DNA of 64,000 nucleotides from Scolanthus callimorphus. Its lineage: Eukaryota > Cnidaria > Anthozoa > Actiniaria > Edwardsiidae. Below the pieces are notes generated by a model. That model did not search any database. It was not told the origin of the DNA and worked only from the letters and a program-made list of their open reading frames with translations. The stretch's first letter is position 1. Each line of letters opens with the position of its first letter. A program made the position numbers and the translations under genes. The stretch spans positions 1,935,199 through 1,999,198 of the forward strand of contig CM066925.1 of assembly GCA_033964015.1 (NCBI GenBank), written 5' to 3'. Of this stretch, positions 41,754 to 53,017 are shown piece after piece.

Positions 41754-42534
41754 ATCAAAAGCTCATGATGTAAAAGCTTGAATCGCTGTCATTAGGGTAT
41801 ATCCACTCCATTTCACAAGTGATGTTATTTTAGAACCCTTCCCGCGAAAAACTGACCAATCACAGCACTCGCTCTGTAACAGCTCGCATATTTCAAATGA
41901 AATTAAAAATGGCGGACGAGACGGCGGAGGGAAGCGAGAGTACAACTAGCAGCGATTATTTCGAAAGCAGCTAACTAGAAGAAAAATCAGAATCAGAGGA
42001 AAGGAGTTTAGAATCAGAAGAAGAGAGCTTAGAGTCAGAAGAAGAGGTTTTTAAGGATTTAATAGATTTTGCTCGCACCGATATTCACTGTTGTCAGAAT
42101 CATCATTCATAATTGTTCCGCTTCATGATAAAAGTGATCTCCAAAGCTATTTCAAGAAGATTATATCTTTCCAAAACCAACGTGTGCTTTTTTGACACGG
42201 AGACACAGCCATTTATGTTTTCGGATATCTTAAGTCCTAAGTTCGGTTTGATCAGGCCAAGGCTTCAACACATTGCTTTAAAATTTGCGTCTCGACACTT
42301 ATTATTGGTTCCCCTTAATTGGAAAAAAGAAGGAATGGGTTTCAAGTAGAATGGAAACAGAAAAAAACCTCACAAGGACGGCGCTTTAGATAGAGGTATG
42401 GGGATTTTGGCAGCCATTTAGTTGCTGGATTTCGGAATATGTAAATTAGGCAAATCTAAACATAACTACACTTGAGAAAATGGAGTGGGTCGAGTACAAT
42501 GCTCGCTTCACGCTTTTACATCATGAGCTTTTGG
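41754..42534. mobile_element. TIR element nested in element A, TTAA flanks
   Basis: AAAAGCTCATGATGTAAAAGC at the left end returns inverted at the right, with imperfect pairing over about 60 bp (CCACTCCATTTCACAAGTG vs CCACTCCATTTTCTCAAGTG). TTAA (within TTAAAT) lies on both sides (41750-41753, 42535-42538), compatible with a piggyBac-type site, though the first two bases of the ends differ. It separates two halves of an array unit, so it is younger than element A. Confidence 0.7.
41909..42109 (+). pseudogene. Acidic N-terminal frame inside the nested element, one stop
   Basis: An ATG at about 41909 gives MADETAEGSESTTSSDYFES and then a TAA; the same frame continues with an E/S repeat (SLESEEESLESEEEVFKDLI) to a TAA near 42110. 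It looks like the acidic start of a transposon protein left in a deletion derivative. No catalytic part remains. Confidence 0.4.
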
Positions 42535-43433
42535 TTAAATATATTATAATAATTTTACAAAATTCACCTCCCCTCCCCCTGAGTGTCCAATATTTGGCAT
42601 CCCTTCTGGATCTGTTAGGCTATACATGGAACATGCATGCCAAATGTGATCAGTTGCACACTTAAATTTACAAACCAAATCAAATGCATTGTGATAATTT
42701 GACAAAATTCCCTCCCCTCCCCCTTGGTGTCCGATTTTTTGGCACCCTTCAGAATCTATTAGGGGTGATGCATAGAACATGTGTGTCGATTTGATCAGTT
42801 GCCCACTTAAACTGACACGTCAAATTGATGCATTATGATAATTTGACAAAATTCCCCTCGCCTCCCCCGAGTGTCCAATATTTTAGCATCCCTTCTGAAT
42901 CTGTTCGGAGTCCTTCATGGAACATGCATGTCAAATGTGATCAGTTGCACACTTAAATTTACATGTCAAATCGAATGCATTGTGATAATTGACAAGATTC
43001 CCCTCCCCTCCCCCTTGGTGCCCGATTTTTGGCACCCCTTCCGAATCTGTTAGGGATGATCCATATAACATGTGTGCCGAATGTGATCAGTTGCCCACTT
43101 AAACTGACGCTTCAAATTGAATCTGTTATGATAATTTGACAAAATTCCCTCCCCTCCCCCTTCATTTCAAAACATGTCATCTTTCTGGAATTGTTCAATG
43201 CTTATCAGAGAACACATTCATTTATTCAATACAAGAATTCAGTCATATTTGGATTAGAAAAATAGGATTACATTTTGGTGACAAAACTGCCCTCCCCACC
43301 CCTACACAGTGCGAATCGTCTGGCACCCTTTCTAGTCTGTTCGGGATGACCCAAGGAACATTCGTGCCAAATTTGGTGCCTTTACGCGAAATTGCACAAA
43401 ATGACCCTTTTTTGTCGCTAAGCCACCCTACTA

Positions 43434-43630
43434 TACCTCGCAATTATGCCTTAGAAGCATCATCAATGCGTGTAAATACATGTATCTTAGTATAATTTGT
43501 TTTTCTGTTTTTGATTTTCAATTTTTCACTTAAAAAAATTAAAATATACGAGAAAAAAAATGTTTTTACGAACTTCAGTTGAACAAGAAAACAAAAAACC
43601 ATAAGTGAAAAACAAAATAATATATATATT
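43434..43630. other. Non-coding spacer
   Basis: AT-rich sequence between two elements; nothing recognised. Confidence 0.5.
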
Positions 43631-44626
43631 TAGCCACTGGCTAAAAGCGGAGCTCCCGGTTACATATTTTTCTGTGTTAATGAGACAATAGGCAGCCATT
43701 GTACATAGCCTGTCATCATCATACCACGTGACCAAACACTACCATCATCCTTGCCACTTAGATAATTTAACCAAAGTTTGGTTCTGTGCGAGGTTCATCC
43801 CTTTCCAAGATTTATACATTTTCTGGTTTTATGACGTCATCGATGACGTCATACCACGTGATCATGCCATCGTACCCCCTTACTTCACCCAAGATTGGTT
43901 GTCTGAGGTTCATCCCTTCCAAAGATATAAGCCTTTTCTCGTGTGATGACGTCATGATGACGTCATACCACGTCATCACGCCATCGTACCCCCCTTGCCA
44001 CTTAAACAACTTCACCCAAGTTTGGTTGTCTGAGGTTCATCCCTTCCAAAGACATAAGCCTTTTCTCGTTTGATGACGTCATCAATGACGTCATGCCACG
44101 TGATCACGACATCGTATTCCCCTTGCCACTTAGACAACTTCACCCAAGTTTGGCTGTCTGAGGTTCATCCCTTTTTCCAAAGATATCAGCCCTTTCTCAT
44201 TTGATGACGCCATCGATGACGTCATACCACGTGACTATGCCATTACACCCCCTTGCCACTCAAACAGCTTCACCCAAATTTGGTTGTCCGAGGTTCATCC
44301 CTTCAAAAGATATAAACCTTTACGCGTTTGATGACGTCATACACGTGACTAGGCCATCGCACTCCCATTGCCACTTAGACAACTTCACCCAAGTTTGGTT
44401 GTCTGAGTTTCATCCCTTCCCAAGATATAAACCTTTTTACTTCCGCTGTAAAACTGGTCATGGGTTGCCTGTGCGACGACGGAACCACGGACGGAAGTAA
44501 ATAAACCGGAAGTCCATCACAAAACAGGTCGATGCATATACACTTTTGTGTTGTTTCCTTTCCTCCTGCATGTAGCTATGGGGCTCCGCTAAGCGGGCGC
44601 CTTCAGCGCCCGCGGGAGCTCCGCTA
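43631..44626. mobile_element. GGAGCTCC-hairpin element C with CRE/E-box minisatellite
   Basis: The left terminus reads TAGCCACTGGCTAAAAGCGG followed by AGCTCCCGGTTA. The right terminus is a hairpin, GCGGGCGC-CTTCA-GCGCCCGC, followed by GGGAGCTCCGCTA. Between them (about 43720-44440) are about six ~115-130 bp units with TGACGTCATCGATGACGTCA, CACGTG and CACCCAAGTTTGGTTGTCTG. The same organisation in the opposite orientation forms element D at 60281-61650, and a third right-terminus fragment is at 5500-5660. No coding capacity. Confidence 0.75.
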
Positions 44627-45271
44627 TAACACAAGACGTGTATTTTAGTGTATTTCGTTTTTTAAATTTTATTTAAAACAAAATTTAGAAAATCCTAAAA
44701 AAAACAATTTTATTTGTCCCATAATTCAGAATTTGTTTTCATTCTTCATTTTTAAATCATGGATACGCGTAGCGTATTCACGAGTTATTGGAGTGGGCCA
44801 GATGTCACTCGCTCGCTCGCTCATAACGAGCTCATGACGTCATCAAAACTAGAAAAATTAATATCTCAAGAACGGAACAGCGCTAGGTGACCAAATTTGG
44901 ATAAAGTTATCTTCGTGACAAGGGGGGTCCAGAACCAAAGTCACATGACATGACGTCATCAATGACGTCATCAAAACTAGAAACATTAAGAGAGGTTTGC
45001 ACTCTCGATTATCCGAGAGGACGCGAAGGTTTAATCATTTGCAGATGGTAGATCAAAGCACCACGTCAATAAACCATCCCGGCTTTATTGTTCTAGTTGC
45101 ATTGCTAGATAGGACAAAACCTTCATGACTTGAAAAAGACATCGACTGCAAAAACATATTGTAAATATGCTGTTGTATATGTTCACAAAAGAAGTAGAAG
45201 AAGTCAGTAAGAACACTTCTAAGTTCGGGTTAAGGACGGACACTTTCTATTATATTTTGGTGGTGAAAGTG
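44627..45271. other. Non-coding stretch with isolated CRE-like units
   Basis: Two degenerate minisatellite-like pieces at 44820-45000 (ATGACGTCATCAAAACTAGAAA twice). The GCTCGCTCGCTCATAACGAG near 44810 resembles 51070-51110. No gene. Confidence 0.5.
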
Positions 45272-45477
45272 AGACCCCGTCCACACTACACTGTTTTCAA
45301 ACGAAAACGGATACTTTTTGCTCCGTTTTCAAAAAGATTTGCGTCCACACTTATCGTTTTCGTATTGTTTTCGCCGTTTTCAGTGACCGTTTTCGGCGCT
45401 GTAGTGTGGACGATAGCCGTATCTGGAGCAAAAAGTATCCGTTTTCGTTTGAAAACGGTGTAGTGTGGACGGGGTCT
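45272..45477. mobile_element. MITE with ~53-bp TIRs (206 bp)
   Basis: AGACCCCGTCCACACTACAC followed by a GTTTTCAAACGAAAACGG block returns inverted at the right end with one mismatch over ~53 bp. TGA precedes and follows if the ends are taken as GACCCC...GGGGTC, a possible 3-bp duplication. No coding capacity. Confidence 0.85.
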
Positions 45478-47345
45478 GAATCAAGCGAAGACGGATCGAT
45501 CCACTATCTACGGATTCGAATCTCAGCGACAAGGACCGGTGCGTTAGCAACCAAGCTGATCACCGACAAACGATTAAACTCAGCACACCTACATAACCAA
45601 ACTATGATAACCTATAGGAAGAAACAAATGCAGACGCGGAAGGAATGCGTAAGCCCAGGTCCCCGTACCTCAAATATATCGCTCATATCTGCCTATCGCC
45701 AAACATTGCAACAAGAAAATGAAACAAAACGAATGTTGTTCGAGAATTCCACTCGGCAAAGAGAGGCGCGACTTCAATGGTATACCAACTCATCTCGAAG
45801 GGGGCCATGTGTTCAAGTATCGACAAATAAGCTGCAAAAGTTTTGGCCAGAATTCTAAATCTGACGATTTTCTCGTCTGCCAAAAATCTCATGTCAATGC
45901 TTTTGCAACTTCCATTAATGATTATTGGATAACACCAAAGTCTTGAGTTCATTGAAGTAGTTTAAGACAGCGAGAAAAAAATTCCAAACTTCATTACTCT
46001 TTTGGCATTCTCGTACCCAGAGCTCCCCGGCTCGTCTGCTCGTAGGGGAGGCTCTGGGGATATCCATTTGAGGGCCGTCGCTGATTGGCTGATTTTGAGC
46101 GTTGGAGATGGTGCATTAAACTCTTTCTCTCGACGCCTCTGTATCAAATCTCTCGCATGCGTGAGTGACTGTCACCAGAACCTTCCCCGCAAGTCATCTG
46201 TGCGTTTGTCATCTGTGTCATCTGTGCGATTGCGAACGCTCCAATCTTTTCAGTCTTCTCAGATCGCCAGGGAAGTGTTTCCATATAATCGCAAGAATCG
46301 CGCGTGCACTTTTTCCGGCGATCATGGCGAATAGCGCGATTTGGAAGATTATAATGGAAACCAGTCTTTAACCAAACCTCCCTTAACTGCTGAAGAAGAA
46401 CTAAAGAAAACTAAAGGGCAAAACTTACAAGCTATGGCACTTCCAATGCAACATGGCTCACCGAAAGAACTGTTGCTCTATCTTTAGCCAAACACGATAC
46501 GTTCGACTCACTTGTTTATAATTAGCCCGTATATCAGAAGGTTTGGCCACTTAAACAAAGCGAAGCAAGCTCGCAAATACTCAGCTTGAGCTGAGAGACA
46601 GAACATGCCCGACCGCCGCCAATTGACACAAATGTGTGATGAATTCCAAAATTTGCATATAATTACGAGTTGAAAAATAAACGTCACATCTAGGGGCCGA
46701 AAAATCCAAACCGTGCGAGTACGTGTTTTGGTCTTCCTCCCTTCAGCAAAACGTAGCACGGCGCATAGCAGAGCTCGCACCTTCCGCTTTTCCATATATC
46801 TTTCTGAGAGAAGTGCTGAGATAAAAATGAATTTCCAAGGCATTCGTACTTCACACACAACAAAATGGATAGCTAAGAGTAGTGACAGGTTTTCAACATA
46901 TACCACTGTATGCATTGCTACGCGACACCAAAATTCAATGTTGCGATGGGCGATTTTTAGCAGACAATAAAACCAAAACGCTGGATTCGGCTGCTTCAGT
47001 GGGTTGATATTTATTGCAAAATCAACCTAAATGTTTTTAAGCTATCCTTTGCCTTCCTTTACCTAGGATGTTGTAATTTTATGTTCAACAAAATTGATAT
47101 TAATTTTTTTTGCGTAAAATCGCCGATTGCAACAGTGAATTTGAGGTCGCGTAGCAGGTGCATACGGTGGTAAACGCGTAAGAGCTTTCCATTAGTGAAA
47201 AGCGAATTTGTACTAAAAGGGATGGCAGGTTATCGGCTCAAAATGAGGCGTTCCTAATGTTGTGGTGACAGCTGTTGTGGTGACAATGAAAGAAAGGCGA
47301 CATGGGAATAAGTGGGCATTTTTGCGTATGAATTGTTTTTCGGAA
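45478..47345. other. Unassigned stretch with overlapping short frames
   Basis: Frames at 45406-45946 and 46508-46970 exist on both strands, but none has recognisable domains or convincing splice sites. At 46005-46060 the CTCGTACCCAGAGCTCC segment is a repeat end I associate with anthozoan genomes. A short tandem TCATCTGTG repeat is at 46195-46225. Confidence 0.4.
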
Positions 47346-48419
47346 ATTCTCGAGTCAGATCATGAAGCACTCGACATCTAGTCCAGTGATATTGTAGTTC
47401 CAGTTGGAACTAATTGCAATAGAATTTTTCTCAACGGCATATGAACTAGTTTAGTGAGCTAGTTAACAGAAAAAAAGTCCTCAAAAATCCCTTTAGCGGA
47501 ACATGCCGAAAACGAGGAATTAAAATTTGGCCGAAAACCACAGGGTACCCGCGTCACAAAAAGTTATATTTTGAAATAACCGCTCAAATTCTTGGTATCT
47601 TTTGTATTTAGAGATCCATAATTATTTGCAAGCAATGTCTAATAATTCTTATCTGTTTTAATGATTAAAAAAGTTGTTTCGTTGACCGAACTCATTTTCA
47701 GAAGAGTCGCGATTGGGCCAATGTAGACCCAAAATCGAGCAATTTTGATTGAGTCCGAAAACTACTGGTGACCGAAGTCTAGAAATAAACTATTTGTTTG
47801 TGCTCATGCGACAACTAAAAAAGAAACAAACAAACAAATAGTTTTAGCTGGTGGTAGTATATGACGAAGGAAAATAAAGAACGCTAATAAAATACTGCAA
47901 GTACTCAAAAATCCCTTCTGGCCAATGTCAAAAACACAGTGACAATGCAATATCGTTTTACTGCGTTTTGCAGGATTTGAATCGAATTGAGTGAGTGTAT
48001 GAAATGTGAACTACAACAAATGGTACAACTAGCAGATAAAACCTTGTTTATCAGAAACTAGAGTTATATTTGCAGATAAAGATCATCATTTTGCATTTCA
48101 ATGTCTAGATCAGGAAGGGGGCGAATCCCTGCAGCTCTGCGTTTTGCACTCAGTGCAGGCTGGGTTACAGCAGTCCGTTCTTTTTACATGTGCATCTATG
48201 GGTCCTGCAGTCACTCTTGCACTTACACCTTACCATTTCAAGCAAGGAGAGTCGTGCCGGGTTGTCAACTGTGGTATGACGCTGCTGCAGGAGTAGGGGG
48301 AAGAATTTCCGGCTGCACGCTTATAATTTTCGTAGCTACTTTTCTGCAGAATGTATCGCACGGATCTGCACAAAGTTTCGCCTCAATCCGAATCCGCAAC
48401 GTTTGATTTATGAAAACAA

Positions 48420-49335
48420 CTGATAATTAGACAAAGTATTTCACCAAGCAGAAGCAAGATTAAAGCCAACGTTTCAGACATTTAATTCTGTCCTTCATCA
48501 GGACGGTTACGGTTACATGTCACGCGTATAAACTATGAGGCGCGCAAGATATGGAAGATGAACGCGCGCGTGTAATTATAATATAATTAAAGTTCTTCTC
48601 GCAGGTTGAGGCCATCAGGGGCCATCAAGTAACCCTCAACTGACAACAGATCTTCCGCCTTCGAAACTTTCTTTCTTGGTGGGATTGAAATGGGCCGCCA
48701 CTGCTGATGTCTCAGCATAACTTCTGTAATGGTTGATAGTGCACTTGTGCGTTCTAAATTGTTCATGTAGAGGACAGCTGGTTTGGCCTACGTACTGCAT
48801 GCGACACTTAGTACACGATATAAGGTAGATAACATTGCTACTCTTACAGTCCAGCGTGCTGTTGTACGAGAGCTGACGAAAGTGTCGTTTACGTCTACGA
48901 ACTTACACCTGCGATTCCCACAAGTCATATTCAAGTTTATCCCACCACTTGCAGTTGTCTAAGAAGATGGAACTCGGGCTCTCACTAAGATATCTCTTAG
49001 GTTAGGTTGGCGTCTGAAAGCCACCATAGGGGGTTCTGATATTATTTTCTTCAATCGTTCTGAGACACAAATGATGGGGAACGGTGCGTTTTGTAGCCGA
49101 GGGGGATATGTAAGCACTACAACTACTCTGTTGCTCTTCTTTCCTCGTTGGCGGGTCATCAGAGTGTCTGCTCTGGATTGCAGCGCTTGTTTGTTTGTCT
49201 TGTTTGTAGCCTCTCACTGTAAGGTGGGTGGTATAAGCTCTCCTTATCACCTTCGAGACGTCTTCTCGGAACTGATTCTTAGTAGACGGAGTGCTAAGGG
49301 GCAGGGGATACTCGACTTGCAGTCCGCAGGGTGAC
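48420..49335 (-). pseudogene. Penelope-like retroelement remnant (RT end, GIY-YIG endonuclease)
   Basis: On the minus strand, the frame 49159-48959 reads LKKIISEPPMVAFRRQPNLR followed by DILVRARVPSS, the C-terminal RT/linker text of Penelope-like elements. In other frames CGNRRCK is followed by SSNVIYLISCTKCRMQYVGQ T, the start of the GIY-YIG endonuclease, then AAHFNPPRKK, and a stop at 48587. At least two frame breaks separate the parts. The text downstream (minus sense) includes CCTGATGAAGGACAG and AACGTTGGCTT near 48460-48510, as in 3' regions of these elements. The RT would copy RNA at nicks made by the endonuclease. This copy is 5'-truncated and dead. Confidence 0.78.
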
Positions 49336-49359
49336 TGGAAGTCACGAGCAGATATTGTT

Positions 49360-50489
49360 GTGTGTCAGCGGGTTTTATACCACAACAAAAACGAAAAAAT
49401 ACAAACAAAAACAGCACGCGCGAGCAGCCAAAAGGTGTTTTCATTGGTTCTTTTAGCGCGCGCACTGATAATGGCGGGTTCCGTGGTATTTTAAGCATTA
49501 GAGCACAACTTTCGCGTGATGTTGGAAGAGACACGAGAGCGTGGCTCGTGATTTAGAAACTTTTCGAGTTTCTCTCCCAACATCACAAGTGCTCTATTTG
49601 CCGATAAAGTCATAGAAAGCTGTGCTCTCTAATGCTTTTATGATATAGTGGGGGAGACCCATTGCTTTATCGGTGTACGAGAGCATAGATTTGGACCAAT
49701 CAGAGCACGCATTAAATCGTAGCTATATTATAAACTTTTTTTATGAAATAGCTAAGATAGTACGCGCGCTCTGATTGGTTGCGAACTGTCCATCCTCACA
49801 TTATCAACGCACAGCAGATGCAATGCTATTTTAATAAAGCAAATTAAAAGCGGATTTCTGCGGTTTATAATGTGATAAACGCACTTGAGATGCTGCAAAA
49901 ACACTTGAAAAGTTTGAAATTCACTCGCCTACGGCTTGTGAGTTTCAGACATTTCTCTTGTTTTTGCAGCATCCCTCGTGCGTTTATCACATAAACCACT
50001 GAAATCCGCTCTTTATTGCTTATATGTACCCATGGCTGAAAGCCAATCAGAATTCGAGAAACGCGCGCGTTGTGGTATAAAGAAAATACAGGGATAGAAG
50101 TGTCTAATCTGGAGGCTTACACTTTTCAAAGTGAAAGCCACGATGTCTAAAAAGTTGAAAATAGGCGAAAAAGAAGACTATTTATCATATTCATTTGCTT
50201 AATACGAGTGATAAACTTGACAATTTGGCTTTTGTTGTGTCGCATCACAATTTCCGCGTGAATTTTGGAAAAACATTAATTGGGTACCCTGTGGTTTTTG
50301 ACATGAAATAAACAATGCCGCCTCACGGTCACACCCGCCAGTTTTTATGTAAACAAAATCATTTGGAATGTTCTCGATCTAAGCTTCAAAATGGTATATG
50401 TCTCTTAAAATCCGCAAGGGGGATCGAGGGTTTCGGTTGCTGGTCCACACGGCACACGGGCCGGAGTACAGTATCGATTTTTCAAATCA
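49360..50489. repeat. Palindromic non-coding interior
   Basis: Contains partly self-complementary segments: GCATTAGAGCACAACTTTCG against GCTCTATTTGCCG-type sequence, and CTTGAGATGCTGCAAAAACA (about 49885) against TGTTTTTGCAGCATC (about 49960). CTGATTGG/CCAATCAG occurs three times. No gene recognised; the 109-codon frame at 50315 is not supported. Confidence 0.45.
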
Positions 50490-51307
50490 TTTTAAATGTC
50501 AAAACATATAGAGAATATATTAGAAATTGCCTGCAAATAATTACGGTACTTGAAATGCAAACATATACCAATAATTGTAGCGTTCTTTTAAATAATGGAA
50601 TTTATTTTGACGCGGGTACCCTGTGGTTTTCGGCCGAATTTTAATTCCTCGTTTTCGGCATGTTCCGCTAAAGGGATTGTTGAGGACTTTTTTTCTGTTA
50701 ACTAGCTCACTAAACTAGTTCATATGCCGTTGAGAAAAATTCTATTGCAATTAGTTCCAACCGGACCTACAAAATCTCGTAGATTGACTGGACTAATCGT
50801 CTCGTGCTTCATGACCTGCTCTCGAATTCTCCCAAACAACGCCTCGGTTTTCAAAACTCTAATGAAGGCACACAAAAAATGTTTTATTTCTTAAGTGCAG
50901 TGCATTGCAGTGGCTTAACGGCCTAACAAAGCGTTTGCTTAATGTCATCATCAGCGATAGGTATAACAAGACCTAATAAGCTTAACGGCTTGATTCCATA
51001 AGAAATTACAATTTTTAACTCGTGGCTAGTTGCGTAGCAACAGCCAAAGAGTTATCGTGGGGACTCGATGTCATTCACTCACTGGCTCACTCCTACGTTA
51101 GCACGATATTAGCATAATTTATGCTTAGGTCATCCAACCAATCCCTTGGGACGCCCACTAGCCACTTGCAGGACTAAAACTCCAGGTCATTTCTCTGTTA
51201 CACTTGTATCTTCACCAAAGTATATATACTACAGATTGTCGCTAAATGTATCAATGTGGGAGCTTACAAAAAAAAATGTTTGCTTTAAAGCGCTACTTTT
51301 TTAGTAA

Positions 51308-51411
51308 GAGTTAAATACCGAGGGCTGAGGCAATATGGCATATAAATACCGAGGGCCGTAGGCCCGAGGTATTTATATGCCATATTGCCGAAGACCGAGG
51401 TATTTAACTGA
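51308..51411. repeat. 104-bp near-palindrome
   Basis: AGTTAAATACCGAGGGCTGA (51308) pairs with TCAGT/CGAGGTATTTAACT (to 51411), and GCAATATGGCATATAAATAC pairs with GTATTTATATGCCATATTGC, around GAGGGCCGTAGGCCCGAG. A folded-back MITE or a strong hairpin. Confidence 0.85.
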
Positions 51412-52094
51412 CTTATTACATGATCTAAGGTGATTTTTCTATCGGGTGGAGCGCAATGCAATTAAAAAATCGAAAATACTTCGTCAAATAAACGATTTTT
51501 AACCATATAAATCAACCAGGGATCTTTATTTTTCCAGTAGAGGGGTATCCCCTGAGGTTTAAGTCGTATCGGAACAAAAGGATGAAAATGTTTTTGAAAG
51601 CTATTGTCGTCAGTGTTGGTTAGGAAATATGTGATTCCTTGACTGTCTTTTTTCTTTTCAACTTTTCATAATAACGTGTATTTTGCGTGGCAATTCAAAT
51701 TCAAAGGACTCATTGCTAACGCTTTATCACTGCAGAGAAGGTGCCTTTTACAATACGTTTGTTTGCATTCTAAAGCCCCCGTTTCATTAAATTAAAGAAT
51801 ATCCCTAGAGTGGTTGGGAGACTACAAACAAAAGTGTGGGCTATTGTTCCTTTAGCTTCCATGCATTCATTTTTAAACGACCAATGGTAGTACTTCTTTT
51901 TGTACCAAACAACAAAAGAATCAAAACACCTGATTATCGCGATTTTAGGTCGTCATTTTGTAGGAGTCAGTGCTTGAGTGCTGAACTAGTAGTTCTAAGT
52001 TGGCGACTGAGAACGAGTTTCGGAGGAAAAAACAACGCTCGAGGACTCAAGACTAAAAGGGTGCATTATGCGCGTGAGGAACTCGGCACTGGTT
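51412..52094. other. Non-coding stretch
   Basis: No gene or element recognised. Confidence 0.45.
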
Positions 52095-53017
52095 TTAACC
52101 CTATCCAGACTGGGGGGGGGGGCTTTTCGAGCCCCCCCCTCCAGTAAAATCCTGATTACTCTAAAACCACTGCAGCTATGATGGTGAAACTTCGTGACTT
52201 TCCTAAAATTTATCTGGGGACATTTTGGTGTCAATGACATGTCAGTGTCAACGACCCAGTTTCCATGGCAACCACTTTTTGACATGCATGTTTTGCAAAA
52301 CTCGAAAAAACGTGAATTTTTCATATTTCAAGCTTAATGTTGGACAGATTGCCCAATTTATGACTATCGGAGCTTGTACTCCTTAGTAATTTATGTACAG
52401 GCTAATTAATTTTTGACACAAAATCTTTGGGGGGGAGGGGTAGGGGGATTTTGTTCATTTTAACATATGGTCTAAAACTAGCTCTGGGATTCACAAGTTT
52501 TCTTTTAATTCAACTTTTTGAATGTCAAACACTTCTTTGATGAGTATTTTGTACATTTTGACCATTTTTTTCTCATTGAGTATTTATCTGAAGAGTCAAA
52601 TGGAAATTAAATGAAATCCAAGATGGCGGATCCAAGATGGCGGACAATATTTTCAAAAGTCGTCATTATGACACAAGTTTAATAAAATTTATGTGTTAAT
52701 GTCACAAATTATTACATTTACATTATCTTGATGTTAATTAGTTGGCTTTTAGAGTATTATCTACCAAGTTTTTGGAAGTTAATTAAAATTACTTAAAAAT
52801 TGATAAAACATTGAGAATGACGTCATTGTGACGTCACATTTTGCTCCCACGTGACAAAAATAGGTGTGGTGATTTGTCTAAGGTTCATGGTCATTGTGTG
52901 AAAGTTTGATGATCATAGCCCCAGTGGTTCCAGAGATATAGAGGGGGGGCCGAATTAGCCCCCCCCCCCCCCCCCAGTCACAGATGGTCAAAAAAAGCCC
53001 AGTCTGGATAGGGTTAA
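52095..53017. mobile_element. piggyBac-like MITE (TTAA target, CCCT ends)
   Basis: TTAA at 52095-52098 and 53014-53017 flank perfect 16-bp ends CCCTATCCAGACTGGG, inverted at the right. TTAA plus ends starting CCC is the piggyBac signature. G and C runs lie just inside each end. The 915 bp interior has no transposase. Confidence 0.87.

Larger units (their letters stand above)
40126..43433. mobile_element. Palindromic array element A, 3.3 kb, TAGTAGGG ends, TAC duplication
   Basis: The ends TAGTAGGGTGGCTTAGTGAC and its inverse are flanked by TAC at 40123-40125 and 43434-43436. From the ends inward both arms carry GTGCAATTTCGCGTAAAGGC and ACCAAATTTGG, then tandem ~148-150 bp units. The left arm (to about 41500) has about eight units with the purine block GGGGAGGGGAGGGGAATTTT; the right arm has the inverse units. 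So the element is a very large imperfect palindrome. A 781 bp element has inserted in the right arm. The frames inside are repeat by-products. Element B at 56098 has the same design. Confidence 0.82.
47346..50840. repeat. Long inverted repeat pair (~320 bp arms) around a 2.8 kb interior
   Basis: 47346-47665 and 50490-50840 are inverse copies, including GGTACCCGCGTCA, GAACATGCCGAAAACGAGGA and CATATGAACTAGTTTAGTGA. This could be one large TIR element or two copies of a smaller repeat in opposite orientation. A Penelope-like remnant sits in the interior. I could not define clean termini or a target duplication. Confidence 0.65.

Noticed and set aside
40720..44500. Frames inside palindromic element A and the CRE array
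   Set aside because: They repeat with the array units on both strands and have no protein-like constraint.
48101..48406. 101-codon frame
   Set aside because: Lies in the interior of a repeat structure and shows no domain or splice evidence.
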